Assembly (NCBI GenBank): GCA_020637445.1
Contig: JACJVZ010000001.1
Location: forward strand, 1,550,001-1,614,000
Reading direction: 5' to 3'
DNA: 64,000 nt
DNA from: Calditrichota bacterium
GTDB taxonomy: Bacteria > Electryoneota > RPQS01
Positions within the stretch are counted from its first letter, which is position 1. Every line of letters starts with the position of its first letter. Shown here piece after piece: positions 16,996 to 25,539 of this stretch. Below the pieces are notes generated by a model. It was not told the DNA's origin, searched no databases, and saw only the letters and a list, made by a program, of their open reading frames with translations. The position numbers and the translations under genes are program-made.

Positions 16996-18989
16996 TGTTT
17001 TGTCCACACGACAAGACGAACAAAAGACGGGGCATGCTCCGTCTTTTGTTTATATGGGCGATGACATTTGTGGCAGGATGTGAATTGCCTCAGCAGCCGG
17101 GCGATATGTGGTGGAACGTGGATTTGTATGTTCCATTTGGCGTGCGCACGTACGGTGTGTGGGATTTGGTGGACGCGGACACGACATTGCGGCGGGTTGG
17201 TTCGGGAATTGGGATGGATGAAGACAGTTCGGTCTACTTCAGCGCGTGGACGGACATCTCAGCTCCGGTCAGGGACTCGCTCTACGTCAAGCCATTGGAC
17301 CTGACGATTCAACGACTGGTGAACGCGATAGAGTCACCGCTGGATTACGATACGGTACTGCAATATTCTCTCGGCCAACTGAATGCTGACATCGCATCGC
17401 TTCACGGCACGACTCAGAATTTGCCTGTACACATCCTCAACTATGTGATGCATCTGCCGCTGCCTGCGGGGTATGACAGTCTGGTCGTGGACACGGGCAG
17501 AGTCCGGCTCGTCGTCGCGAACCGTCTTCCCTACTCCATCGAGAATATTGAGATTCACGCGGGTGACAAATCAATCGCCACAATAGACTCGCTTGTGCCG
17601 GACGGTCAGCGGGTTTTTGACACTAATTTGGATGACGCGTTGATTTCGGGGACATTCGATTTATCCCTTGACGCCGTTGGCCGCGGAGGATCGGCGATAC
17701 TGGTGGACTCGACAGACCGGATAGCGGTGACGCTTCAAGTCGATACGGTTACGGCGTCGCGGTTTTACGGGGTTACGCCCGAGCAATCCGTCACTCGCGA
17801 CAGCTCGCTTGCGATCGACCAGCAGCACGACGTTGACATCGCGATTATCGCCAGCGGCAACATGATCATCACGCTCAGCAACCAGACTCAATTTGCCGAC
17901 ACGGTGATGCTCAGAATTCCCAATTTGACGAGCAGATTAAATGACACGCTTGTGGTGTCGAGATTCTTGCTGCCGGGTGACTCGGCGACAGTAAGCGTTT
18001 CACTCGAGCAATTCAGGCTTCGACCCGACGGCGAAACGGATCAAACGATTCTCGGGGAATTGATATCGCACACTCCCGCGGGAACGGAAGCGGGAGAATT
18101 TTCGGGCGGCGACGAGCGCGTATTTGCGCGGGTCGAAGTCGAACGTTTGCCGTTGGAGTATTTCGCGGGCACCCTGCATGAACTGTCGCTGCCTTTGGAT
18201 ACGCTTGAGACTGTGATTGACCGTCCGCCGCAAGGTTGGACCGTACTCAGGCCGCTGGAAGTGGAAGCGCGGGCGGTAGTTGAACGCGGAATTGGCGGAG
18301 TCATGAACGCGTCCGTTGACGCGACGACGTCGCTTGGCGGCGTGCCGATCGGCGAGCGGAGGATCGAGATTGACAACTTGCCGCTTGTGGAAGATTCGAG
18401 CGAGACGATTTCGGGATTGGCGGATTTGCTTGCTGAGTATCCCGACAAGTTGGTGACGCACGGCAATTCGACGATTTCGGGTGACGTTGCACTCTATAAC
18501 AACTCGGTCGTCGATTTCGCATTGGAGCTGCGCGCGGCGCTGGCAGTTGTGTTGACGGACACGTTGCAGCCCATTGGGACCGTCGAAAAAGTAGACACGA
18601 ACGATCTCGAAGACATCGTGAGCGGCGACGCGACGGTGAAGGTCTGGAACAAGCTGCCGATAGGCGGGCGGATTTTCCTTGTAGCGGATTTGGACAGCAA
18701 CAACGTGCTTGAGGATTCGGGCGCAGACGTGGATACGTTGTACGACGTGGAGATTCCGTGGCCGGTCATGGAAGACGGCCGCGCAATCGAGGCGTCGCAC
18801 GCACAGTTTGAAATATCTTTAACCGACACGTGGATCAATTACTTCAATTCCGGCAACTTTTACGTTCGAACACAGATTTTGGCCACGACGGGAATCGGAG
18901 ATACGCTAATCGTATTCGGCGGAGATTATCTGAACGTACAAGTGATTGCGCGGCTGGTTTACACAGTGAATCCGGGAGAGGTTGAATGA
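16995..18989 (+). CDS. Large predicted lipoprotein of unknown function
   Basis: 664 residues from the ATG at 16995 (TGATG overlap with ahcY). An alternative ATG at 17034 leaves a 16-residue leader. Both give the lipobox FVAGC, so a lipid-anchored Cys is expected. The mature part is beta-rich, with repeated segments ending in acidic loops and no recognised catalytic motif. It overlaps the following barrel-protein gene (ATGA), so the two probably act together at the outer membrane. The first 60 bases contain a terminator-like hairpin whose loop holds the 17034 ATG. Confidence 0.75.
   Translation: MFCPHDKTNKRRGMLRLLFIWAMTFVAGCELPQQPGDMWWNVDLYVPFGVRTYGVWDLVDADTTLRRVGSGIGMDEDSSVYFSAWTDISAPVRDSLYVKPLDLTIQRLVNAIESPLDYDTVLQYSLGQLNADIASLHGTTQNLPVHILNYVMHLPLPAGYDSLVVDTGRVRLVVANRLPYSIENIEIHAGDKSIATIDSLVPDGQRVFDTNLDDALISGTFDLSLDAVGRGGSAILVDSTDRIAVTLQVDTVTASRFYGVTPEQSVTRDSSLAIDQQHDVDIAIIASGNMIITLSNQTQFADTVMLRIPNLTSRLNDTLVVSRFLLPGDSATVSVSLEQFRLRPDGETDQTILGELISHTPAGTEAGEFSGGDERVFARVEVERLPLEYFAGTLHELSLPLDTLETVIDRPPQGWTVLRPLEVEARAVVERGIGGVMNASVDATTSLGGVPIGERRIEIDNLPLVEDSSETISGLADLLAEYPDKLVTHGNSTISGDVALYNNSVVDFALELRAALAVVLTDTLQPIGTVEKVDTNDLEDIVSGDATVKVWNKLPIGGRIFLVADLDSNNVLEDSGADVDTLYDVEIPWPVMEDGRAIEASHAQFEISLTDTWINYFNSGNFYVRTQILATTGIGDTLIVFGGDYLNVQVIARLVYTVNPGEVE
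17019..17050 (+). terminator. Terminator-like hairpin inside the lipoprotein 5' end
   Basis: 15-bp stem AACAAAAGACGGGGC / GCTCCGTCTTTTGTT with one G-U pair and a 2-base loop, rich in T on its 3' arm. It lies 24 bases after the ahcY stop and within the next gene. It probably ends many metK-ahcY transcripts while letting a fraction continue. Confidence 0.7.
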
Positions 18990-20233
18990 AAACTCTCCTC
19001 ATTTTACTATTGGCTTGCACATCCGCGATTGCACAAATGCCGTCGGGCCGTTCAATCGGTTTCGGCGGAGCTTACGATTTGCACGAGTGGTCTTCCGACG
19101 TGCTTCACGGGAATGCGGCGATTTTGGCGAAGCCGACCCGTCGCTCGTGGCGCATCGATTTGCCTCGGCTCTCAGCTGGCGCCGCTAACAATGCCTTCAG
19201 TATTTCAAAATGGAATGATCAGATTGCGCAGGACCGTTATTTGACCGCGGCGGACAAGCGCGAGATCATTGATCAAATCCCGGACGACGGATTGCGCGTG
19301 TCAGGAACGGTGTCTGTACCGATACTGGGCGGAATTTACAAACAGGCGGCGTTTCAATTTTCGGAGGAAACGGCGTTCAACGTTGCCGCAGACAAAGAGC
19401 TGTTTGAGCTTGCGCTTTACGGGAATCAACTTAACCGCGGTTACAAGATCGAAGACCTCGGCGGCGAACAATACACAATATTCGACGCCGGAGTCGCCGT
19501 GGGTTACAAGTTCGACCAAAATTATCTCAAAGGACTTTACGGCGGTATCGGGTTTCACTTTTATCTCGGTGCATTTTTCGACAAGATTACGGACGCATCG
19601 GGAGAATTGCAGGCGACGGATTCTCTGTTGACGGGATACGGCGCGATTCAGCGCGTCCACGCGACCAACGGTGACGGAATTGGTTTCGACCTCGGTCTGT
19701 TGGCGGAGTTGAATGACCAATGGTCCGTCGGCGCGGCGCTGAAGCAGATCGGTGGAAGCATCACGTGGGTCGTGGACGAAGCGACGCTCGACGCCTTCGA
19801 AATCGACTCGACCGGACTGATAGTGGATTCACTCGACGACGAAGATTACGTGTCGCGGGCTTTCCAATCCAGTTCCGATGCGGTGACAGGCGGAAATGTC
19901 GAGTCAAAAATCCCGACCATACTTGAATTTTCTGGACGCTATCAATATTCACCCAAATTGATGTTCGTCGGCACGCTGCGCGGTAGACTTGAGGCGAGCG
20001 CGCAAGGAAAGACGGGCGTGGAAGTTTCTACGGGCGGCGAATACAAGATAGCCGGGCCGTGGGTCGCGCGATGCGGCTTGGGAACCGGCGGACCGTTGCG
20101 CACGCGGTTTTCAATCGGAACGGGCATTGAGACTTCGCACTATAGTCTGGATCTCGGCGCATCGTGGCACGACGGTTTCTTCAGTTCGACTCGCGGACTG
20201 TCTTTCGGAATCAGTCACGCACTCTATTGGTGA
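18986..20233 (+). CDS. Outer-membrane beta-barrel protein, PorV/FadL-like
   Basis: 415 residues with a clear signal peptide (MKTLLILLLACTSAIAQ). The mature part is built of alternating strands with aromatic ends and finishes with HALYW, a terminal aromatic as in outer-membrane barrels. The early GRSIGFGGAYDL resembles the N-terminus of PorV/TraF-type barrels of the FCB group. No substrate can be assigned. It overlaps the lipoprotein gene by four bases. Ends at a convergent terminator. Confidence 0.7.
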   Translation: MKTLLILLLACTSAIAQMPSGRSIGFGGAYDLHEWSSDVLHGNAAILAKPTRRSWRIDLPRLSAGAANNAFSISKWNDQIAQDRYLTAADKREIIDQIPDDGLRVSGTVSVPILGGIYKQAAFQFSEETAFNVAADKELFELALYGNQLNRGYKIEDLGGEQYTIFDAGVAVGYKFDQNYLKGLYGGIGFHFYLGAFFDKITDASGELQATDSLLTGYGAIQRVHATNGDGIGFDLGLLAELNDQWSVGAALKQIGGSITWVVDEATLDAFEIDSTGLIVDSLDDEDYVSRAFQSSSDAVTGGNVESKIPTILEFSGRYQYSPKLMFVGTLRGRLEASAQGKTGVEVSTGGEYKIAGPWVARCGLGTGGPLRTRFSIGTGIETSHYSLDLGASWHDGFFSSTRGLSFGISHALYW

Positions 20234-20245
20234 TATTGCTCTTCG

Positions 20246-20286
20246 AAAAAGAGAAGGGCCGCACAATTCTGTGCGGCCCTTCTTAT
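20246..20286. terminator. Bidirectional terminator between convergent genes
   Basis: 13-bp stem GAAGGGCCGCACA / TGTGCGGCCCTTC with an ATTC loop; A-rich on the left and T-rich on the right, so it can serve both the barrel gene (+) and lptG (-). Confidence 0.88.
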
Positions 20287-20302
20287 TGCAGGAAGTTGTC
20301 TA

Positions 20303-21379
20303 CTATTTCGGCGCCCGCCAGACGAGCAGGAGTCCGAACACTCCAAAGACTGCGTTGCCGATCCACGCGGCCCACAACGGAGAGAGCTCTCCGCCATAGC
20401 CGAGGATCTTTCCGACTTGCTGAAATCCGAAGTACACAAAACAGACAAGAAGCGAAAGTCCGAACCCTAAGACAAGTCCTCCGCGGCGGCGAAACGCGGC
20501 GAACGGCACACCGAAGAGAACAATGATGAAGGTCGCGAAGGGCTGGGAGAATTTGAACGCCAAATCCACGGACCAGCGCGCGGCGCGAATACCCGCAGCC
20601 TGCAATCTGCCGACGAGACTGCGAATGTCTTTGTAGCTCATCTCTTCGGGCTCAATGTTCAGCCGAATGAGGTCGTCGGGAGTAAATTGAAAATCGGAGC
20701 GGCGCAACGTATCCCGCTGCGACATGGTGACGTTTCGGTCGTGGAATTGCGTTTCTCGGACGTCGGCAAAAACCCACGTACTGTCTTTGTAGTAGAGGCT
20801 GTCCGCCTCGAACCGCGACGCGACGTGGCCATCCTGAACGGATTGGAGTTGAACGCGGTAGCCGGTTGTCGTGGCCGGAACGTAGCTCTCCATTTTGAGA
20901 AATTCCGACGGGGACGTTTGTAAGTAGATACGTCCTTGTCTCGAAGAGACCGACCCTTTGCCTCCGCGAACTTCGACGCGATAGAGTTCTTTTCGTTCGA
21001 AGTTGTACCCGGGGACGACGTCTTCGCCGAGAAACCAGACTGAAGCAGCGAGCGGCGCGGCAGCCAAGAGCATGAGGAAAAGAATACGCCAGAGACTCAC
21101 TCCTGAAGCCTGCATCGCCGTCAATTCATTTCGATAGACGAAGCCGCCGATGGTGAAGAGCGTGGCAAGCAGAACGCCGACGGGGATGGTCAGGTAGATG
21201 ATGAAGGGAATGTAGAGCGCATAGTAGCGCACGACAAGTTGATAGCTGACGTGCGCGTCGACGAATTTATCGAGATGCTCGACCAAGTCAATCGTCACAA
21301 AAATGACTGCCGCCGCCACCATTGCAAAGAAAAAACTCCGCGCGAACGCGGAGAAAATATAGCGATCGAGCAGAGTCAC
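20303..21379 (-). CDS. lptG: LptF/LptG-family permease, LptG-like
   Basis: 358 residues. N-terminal helices, then NELTAMQASGVSLWRI, the conserved LptG/LptF segment, a periplasmic beta domain about residues 120-260, and C-terminal helices with FGVPFAAFRRRGG. These permeases with LptB extract lipopolysaccharide from the inner membrane. A second member (LptF-like) lies at 25540-26676 on the other strand; the two are normally adjacent. ATGA overlap with gltX upstream. Confidence 0.85.
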   Translation of the reverse strand: MTLLDRYIFSAFARSFFFAMVAAAVIFVTIDLVEHLDKFVDAHVSYQLVVRYYALYIPFIIYLTIPVGVLLATLFTIGGFVYRNELTAMQASGVSLWRILFLMLLAAAPLAASVWFLGEDVVPGYNFERKELYRVEVRGGKGSVSSRQGRIYLQTSPSEFLKMESYVPATTTGYRVQLQSVQDGHVASRFEADSLYYKDSTWVFADVRETQFHDRNVTMSQRDTLRRSDFQFTPDDLIRLNIEPEEMSYKDIRSLVGRLQAAGIRAARWSVDLAFKFSQPFATFIIVLFGVPFAAFRRRGGLVLGFGLSLLVCFVYFGFQQVGKILGYGGELSPLWAAWIGNAVFGVFGLLLVWRAPK

Positions 21380-22794
21380 GAGGCTTGCTGCTGACTTAGC
21401 AGCCGGTTAAGTCTGCGAACGACCGTATCGCGGCCGAGCGCTTCCATCATTTCAAAGAGACCGGGGCTGACCGTTTTTCCTGTGAGTCCAAGGCGCACGG
21501 GATGAATGAGTTGTCCGGCTTTGATACCCGCACTTTCGGCTCGCTGGCGCAGGACCGCTTCGAGAGATTCAGGGTCAAAATTACCGCGCTCGACGTCGGA
21601 CAGATAGTTCCTAAGGTGATCAAGAATCTCCGGATTCGACAGGTGTTTTTCAATTCCTTTCGGATCGTATTCCTGCGGATCTTCAAACAGGTAAGCCTGG
21701 TCTTCAAAGAGGTCCTTGGGCAAGCGGACACGCGACTTGGCGAGAGGCCAGATATTCATGAGCATCGTCGCGTCGACATCGCGACCGTCGGCATGCTCGA
21801 GCAAATACCCAATCGCGTCTTCGTCCGGCAGCGCGCGCAAGTGTTCGCCGTTCATCCACTCCAATTTTTGTTCATCGAAGACCGCGCTCTTCGGCTGGAT
21901 ACCGTCGGTTGAAAAGACCTCGACGAGTTCTTCGACCAAAAATATTTCGCGGTCGCCTTTTCCGGGAGACCATCCGAGCAAAGTCAGGAAATTGAAAAGT
22001 GCCTGCGGCAGAAATCCCTTCGATTGGAATTCACCCACGGAGGCGGCGCCGGTTCTCTTCGACAACCGTTTTTTGTCGGGACCGAGAATGAGCGGGACGT
22101 GGCCGAACCGCGGAACCTCCCACTCCATCGCACGGTAGAGCGCGATTTGCTTGGGAGTGTTGCTGATATGATCGTCGCCGCGCAGGATATGGGAGATGCG
22201 CATGTCGTGATCATCGCAGACTACCGAAAGATGATACGTCGGCGACCCGTCTGAACGCAAGAGGACGAAGTCTTCGAGTTCGTCACCTTTGTAGTTCACG
22301 TCACCGTGGACAAGATCATGCCAACCGATATCGTCCGGCGGAGCGGCGAAACGAACGGCGTAGGGTTCACCGCGATTCAGACGTTCGGGAGCTTCGGCGC
22401 GGACTTTTTCGAGATCGGCTTTGAAACGGAAGGACGGCTCTCCGCGAGACTGAGACTCCGCGCGCAACCGCTCGAGTTCTTCTATCGACGTAAAATCGTA
22501 GTAGGCGCGGCCGCGTTTGACAAGTTCGTGTGCGACCTCGACAAAACGATCTTTGTGGTCAGACTGGTAGACTATTTCTTCGTCCGAATGCAAACCGAGC
22601 CACGCGAGTCCGTCGAGAATAATTTGCGCGAGCTCGCCGCGAGACCTCTGCGGGTCGGTATCTTCGATCCTGACGACGAACGTGCCGCCGACGGAGCGTG
22701 CATAGAGCCAGTTAAAAATAGCGGTGCGCGCTCCGCCCACGTGCAGGTAACCCGTGGGACTGGGAGCGAATCTTACGCGGGTCTCATTCATCAT
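21376..22794 (-). CDS. gltX: Glutamyl-tRNA synthetase
   Basis: 472 residues from the ATG at 22794, or 471 from the adjacent ATG at 22791, which has better spacing to GGGA upstream. The class I signatures are HVGGARTAIFNW and DKKRLSKRTGA; RFAPSPTGYLHVGG opens the enzyme. It charges tRNA-Glu with glutamate, and possibly tRNA-Gln if no GlnRS exists. A frame extending to 22932 overlaps the upstream gene and lacks homology there. Overlaps the DUF3566-like gene by 11 bases. Confidence 0.95.
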   Translation of the reverse strand: MMNETRVRFAPSPTGYLHVGGARTAIFNWLYARSVGGTFVVRIEDTDPQRSRGELAQIILDGLAWLGLHSDEEIVYQSDHKDRFVEVAHELVKRGRAYYDFTSIEELERLRAESQSRGEPSFRFKADLEKVRAEAPERLNRGEPYAVRFAAPPDDIGWHDLVHGDVNYKGDELEDFVLLRSDGSPTYHLSVVCDDHDMRISHILRGDDHISNTPKQIALYRAMEWEVPRFGHVPLILGPDKKRLSKRTGAASVGEFQSKGFLPQALFNFLTLLGWSPGKGDREIFLVEELVEVFSTDGIQPKSAVFDEQKLEWMNGEHLRALPDEDAIGYLLEHADGRDVDATMLMNIWPLAKSRVRLPKDLFEDQAYLFEDPQEYDPKGIEKHLSNPEILDHLRNYLSDVERGNFDPESLEAVLRQRAESAGIKAGQLIHPVRLGLTGKTVSPGLFEMMEALGRDTVVRRLNRLLSQQQAS

Positions 22795-23155
22795 CGTGTC
22801 CCGAAACAAACATCGAATTTTCCGCGTCGTCTTCGATGTCCTGCACGTGGTACTCGACTCCGCCAAACCAACGCGCGGCAAGATTGTAGACGATAGCGAC
22901 CAAACCGCTGACGAGAGAATAGAAAAGCGCACCCATCAGCCCCATGATCACGGCCATGAGCACCGTGGAAACGCCGCCGAGAGCCTTGAGCTCCGCGGCT
23001 TCCGACGCGCCAAACATTTGCAGTCCTTCGTTGCCCATACCTTTCAAGAGAAACGCGCTGTAGAGACCGAACAACACGCCGAAAAGCAGGCCTAAGAAGA
23101 AGCCCACGCGAACGGCGCTGCGAGGTTCAATGCGAGTTAACTCTCTACGGCTCAT
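22784..23155 (-). CDS. Small membrane protein, DUF3566-like
   Basis: 123 residues with two long hydrophobic segments (about 17-37 and 62-92). The pattern of a membrane hairpin ending in VYNLAARWFGGVEY is like DUF3566. The acidic tail carries no motif. It sits between a PEGA protein and gltX with four-base and eleven-base overlaps, so it is in that operon. Function unknown. Confidence 0.65.
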   Translation of the reverse strand: MSRRELTRIEPRSAVRVGFFLGLLFGVLFGLYSAFLLKGMGNEGLQMFGASEAAELKALGGVSTVLMAVIMGLMGALFYSLVSGLVAIVYNLAARWFGGVEYHVQDIEDDAENSMFVSGHDDE

Positions 23156-23784
23156 TTGTCAGGTTGAATGTAAGTTGCCGGGCGGAAAAGAATATTGGGC
23201 TGGGTTGTCGACGGTTCGATGATGACATTCTTGAAGGATTTTGCACCGTTTGGCCAGTTGGCTTGCAAGTGATGCAGACCGCGATCGAAAACGAAGTTCG
23301 CAGGTGTCAGCAACCCGGTGGGGACGTCGTCGATAATCACTTCTGCTCCGGGCGGATCAGAGTTGATGGCGACGGTTTTCCATTGCCACTTGTGCGGAGC
23401 GCCGTCGGCTCGCGGCAATTCGCGTTCATCCCCGCGAGCAATGGGACGCATAAAGAAGTTGACGCGTGTGGTATCACCGGATTGCAAGCGGATCCACTGG
23501 ACGAAGGGAAAGGGTCGAAACCCGTCTTGCCGCAACGAGACTGCGAACGAATCGGCAGGCAGGTCGGAGATGTACGCATTGGTCATTACACCCGACGGAC
23601 GGAAATTCAGAACAACTTCGGCACCTTTGGGAGCGGAGGTGACGATCAGCACGGCAGATTCATCACGAAGCCACGACAGCACACCCATTGCGATGGCCGC
23701 GAGCATGAGCACAATCGCAACCAAGATGCGAATGAGGGCTCGGCGGCGGGCGACGGGATTGACGGTGTCCGAAGTGACGATCAC
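23152..23784 (-). CDS. Membrane-anchored PEGA-domain protein
   Basis: 210 residues. GTG start, one N-terminal membrane helix (about 18-40), then two PEGA-type beta domains, each opening with a variant of the family motif: VTSAPKGAEVVLNFRPSGV and AINSDPPGAEVIIDDVPTG. PEGA domains occur in surface or periplasmic proteins and have no known catalytic role. First gene of the operon with the DUF3566-like gene, gltX and lptG. Confidence 0.8.
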   Translation of the reverse strand: MIVTSDTVNPVARRRALIRILVAIVLMLAAIAMGVLSWLRDESAVLIVTSAPKGAEVVLNFRPSGVMTNAYISDLPADSFAVSLRQDGFRPFPFVQWIRLQSGDTTRVNFFMRPIARGDERELPRADGAPHKWQWKTVAINSDPPGAEVIIDDVPTGLLTPANFVFDRGLHHLQANWPNGAKSFKNVIIEPSTTQPNILFRPATYIQPDK

Positions 23785-23802
23785 GATAGAATCCGATTAG
23801 AA

Positions 23803-23836
23803 CAAAAAGTCCCCTTCACCGACGGGAGCAGGGGAT
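23803..23836 (-). terminator. Terminator-like hairpin after the DUF4260 gene
   Basis: On the minus strand TCCCCT...AGGGGA (23810-23835) is followed by ACTTTTTG. A second stem, GCTTTTGC/GCAAAAGC at 23855-23876, sits between it and the DUF4260 stop. Confidence 0.6.
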
Positions 23837-23885
23837 AAAACAGGACAGACGAGTGCTTTTGCGAAGCTGCAAAAGCGGAACTGGA

Positions 23886-24239
23886 CTAAACTTTTTGAAG
23901 GTGTGTATCACGAAACTCCGTCGGATACTTAAGGCCAAACCCGAGCAGACGGTCGAAACCGATGTGCGCACAAACGATTATGCCGACAGCGAGTACACTT
24001 GAATTGCCCGTAAGCAACCCGAGCGCCGCAATTCCCAGAGCTACGGCATACGTGTGAATGACATTGTAAAACGCGGCACCAACCCGTTTGTTGATCAAAT
24101 AGCCCAGCATAAACAGATCGGGCGATAGGAACAACAGCGCGAAGAAGCTCCACGACGCACCGAGCTTTTGATACGCAAAGAGACTTGCGGCGAGTACGGC
24201 CAGTCCCTCGAGATGCAGCAACAGCCGCGGAAGACTCAT
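23886..24239 (-). CDS. DUF4260-family membrane protein
   Basis: 117 residues from the ATG at 24239; a TTG three codons upstream is a weaker alternative. Four hydrophobic helices, and a stretch (SPDLFMLGYLINKRVGAAFYN) matching DUF4260, a small integral membrane family without known function. The conserved histidine pair is present (NVIHTYAVAL, CAHIGFDRLLGFG). Located 12 bases after the DUF2461 gene, probably co-transcribed. Confidence 0.78.
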   Translation of the reverse strand: MSLPRLLLHLEGLAVLAASLFAYQKLGASWSFFALLFLSPDLFMLGYLINKRVGAAFYNVIHTYAVALGIAALGLLTGNSSVLAVGIIVCAHIGFDRLLGFGLKYPTEFRDTHLQKV

Positions 24240-24251
24240 GCGTGCCAAGAC

Positions 24252-24956
24252 CTACCGGGCGCGCGCGGATTTTTTCGCAGGCTTATCTGCAAACGCTTCG
24301 ACCAAGAACATGACAACAGGAAGCGAAGCTTTCCAATGCGCGTAAACACTTTTCAACAAGTCGGGCGACGTGATTTCCTTCGCCGGATACTCCACAAAAT
24401 AGTGGAACGACTTGTGCGCAATTTCGGGGCAGATTTCGGCTGCGGCCTGAAACTCGGGGGGCAGCTTTTTCGAAATCTCGTCGGTGACCATGCCGCCGAA
24501 GTGTTTTTTGAACGGCACGGCGGAAATCAATTTCTTAAACTCGCGCGGGTTTTTGGCGATAGCGGCGCGGATCAGATCGCGCGGCTTAGTATCGGGGCAA
24601 TGAGATCCGCCGAAGATGCCGAGTTTGTCGCCGCCTAAGCGGATTAGCATCCCGGGCACGCCTTTGTCGACACGGCCCGCGCGCGAGATAATCAGCGCGG
24701 CATAGGTGTTGTACGGGCTCTTGTCTTTGGCGAAGCGAATGTCGCGGTTGATGCGCATGATCGCTTCCTTGGGACCGATGGCAATCGCGGGATCGTCTTT
24801 CTGCGCCTTGGCAATCAGATCGGCCGCGAAATGAATCAGCGGCTCCTTGACCGCGGCTTCGTATTCTTCCTTGTGCTCATGAAACCAAGCCGTATTGTTA
24901 TTCTTGGCGAGCGCGCGGAAGAATTTCAGGAAGTCGTTGGTGAAATAGGCGGGCAT
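24252..24956 (-). CDS. DUF2461 domain protein
   Basis: 234 residues from the ATG at 24956. Contains NNNTAWFHEHKEEYEAAVKE, RINRDIRFAKDKSPYNT and GSHCPDTKPRDL, the typical DUF2461 blocks. The family is widespread and of unknown biochemical role. The C-terminus is lysine- and arginine-rich. A 17-codon upstream extension to 25007 was not accepted because homology begins at PAYFTNDFL. Confidence 0.85.
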   Translation of the reverse strand: MPAYFTNDFLKFFRALAKNNNTAWFHEHKEEYEAAVKEPLIHFAADLIAKAQKDDPAIAIGPKEAIMRINRDIRFAKDKSPYNTYAALIISRAGRVDKGVPGMLIRLGGDKLGIFGGSHCPDTKPRDLIRAAIAKNPREFKKLISAVPFKKHFGGMVTDEISKKLPPEFQAAAEICPEIAHKSFHYFVEYPAKEITSPDLLKSVYAHWKASLPVVMFLVEAFADKPAKKSARAR

Positions 24957-24969
24957 TAGCGAATGTTTT

Positions 24970-25179
24970 TCACTCTGAGCGCCTTCTGCGCGACAGCAGA
25001 TAGGCATTCAGAATCAAGAGCACAACTAAACTGGAATAGGAGACTTTTTCGACTGGAGTTCCACTCCAATTCTCGTTCATGCCGTTGAAGAGAATCCAGA
25101 GGATGAACAGGATGTTCGCGGCGATGACGAGCGAACGAATCAGATGGGAGATCGGAGATTTCATGTCTTGAGAATCCAT
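24970..25179 (-). CDS. Small two-helix membrane protein
   Basis: 69 residues from the ATG at 25179 (another ATG at 25164). Two hydrophobic helices (ANILFILWILF and SSLVVLLILNAYLL) and a basic tail RRRRSE. No family recognised. Thirteen bases upstream of DUF2461. Length and hydrophobicity argue that it is real, but there is no homology support. Confidence 0.5.
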   Translation of the reverse strand: MDSQDMKSPISHLIRSLVIAANILFILWILFNGMNENWSGTPVEKVSYSSLVVLLILNAYLLSRRRRSE

Positions 25180-25199
25180 GACCAGACCCAAACACTTTT

Positions 25200-25290
<91 letters not shown>

Positions 25291-25336
25291 GGTCGGACGT
25301 TGCGCTCATTTAGAGCGCTATAAATCAAATAGTTGC

Positions 25337-25419
25337 GGAGGACGGGAGACTCGAACTCCCAAGGGCTTTCGCCCGGCGGTTTTCAAGACCGCTGCCTTAC
25401 CAATTAGGTCTAGTCCTCC
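25337..25419 (-). tRNA. tRNA-Ser (anticodon UGA)
   Basis: 83 bases. Acceptor GGAGGAC / GTCCTCC, anticodon loop CTTGAAA (TGA) on GCGGT/ACCGC, long variable arm CGGGCGAAAGCCC, T-arm GGGAGTTCGAGTCTCCC. The D arm has an extra A between G10 and the CCT/AGG stem. First of the two tandem tRNA-Ser genes in the direction of transcription. Confidence 0.93.
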
Positions 25420-25450
25420 GGGCGGAGGGCAGTCCGTCCCCGAAACAGCA

Positions 25451-25479
25451 AGTATATCCGATTTCGGCGAAAAAAGCAA
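25451..25479 (-). promoter_or_regulatory. Promoter of the tRNA-Ser pair
   Basis: On the minus strand TTGCTT, 17 bases, TATACT; predicted start near 25444, 25 bases before the tRNA-Ser(UGA) gene. This is a near-consensus sigma-70 element. Confidence 0.75.
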
Positions 25480-25539
25480 GGGCGGGGATTGGGAAATGTT
25501 CTTTAATTTTCTTAACTTGCGGACAAAATATCGCCTGAA

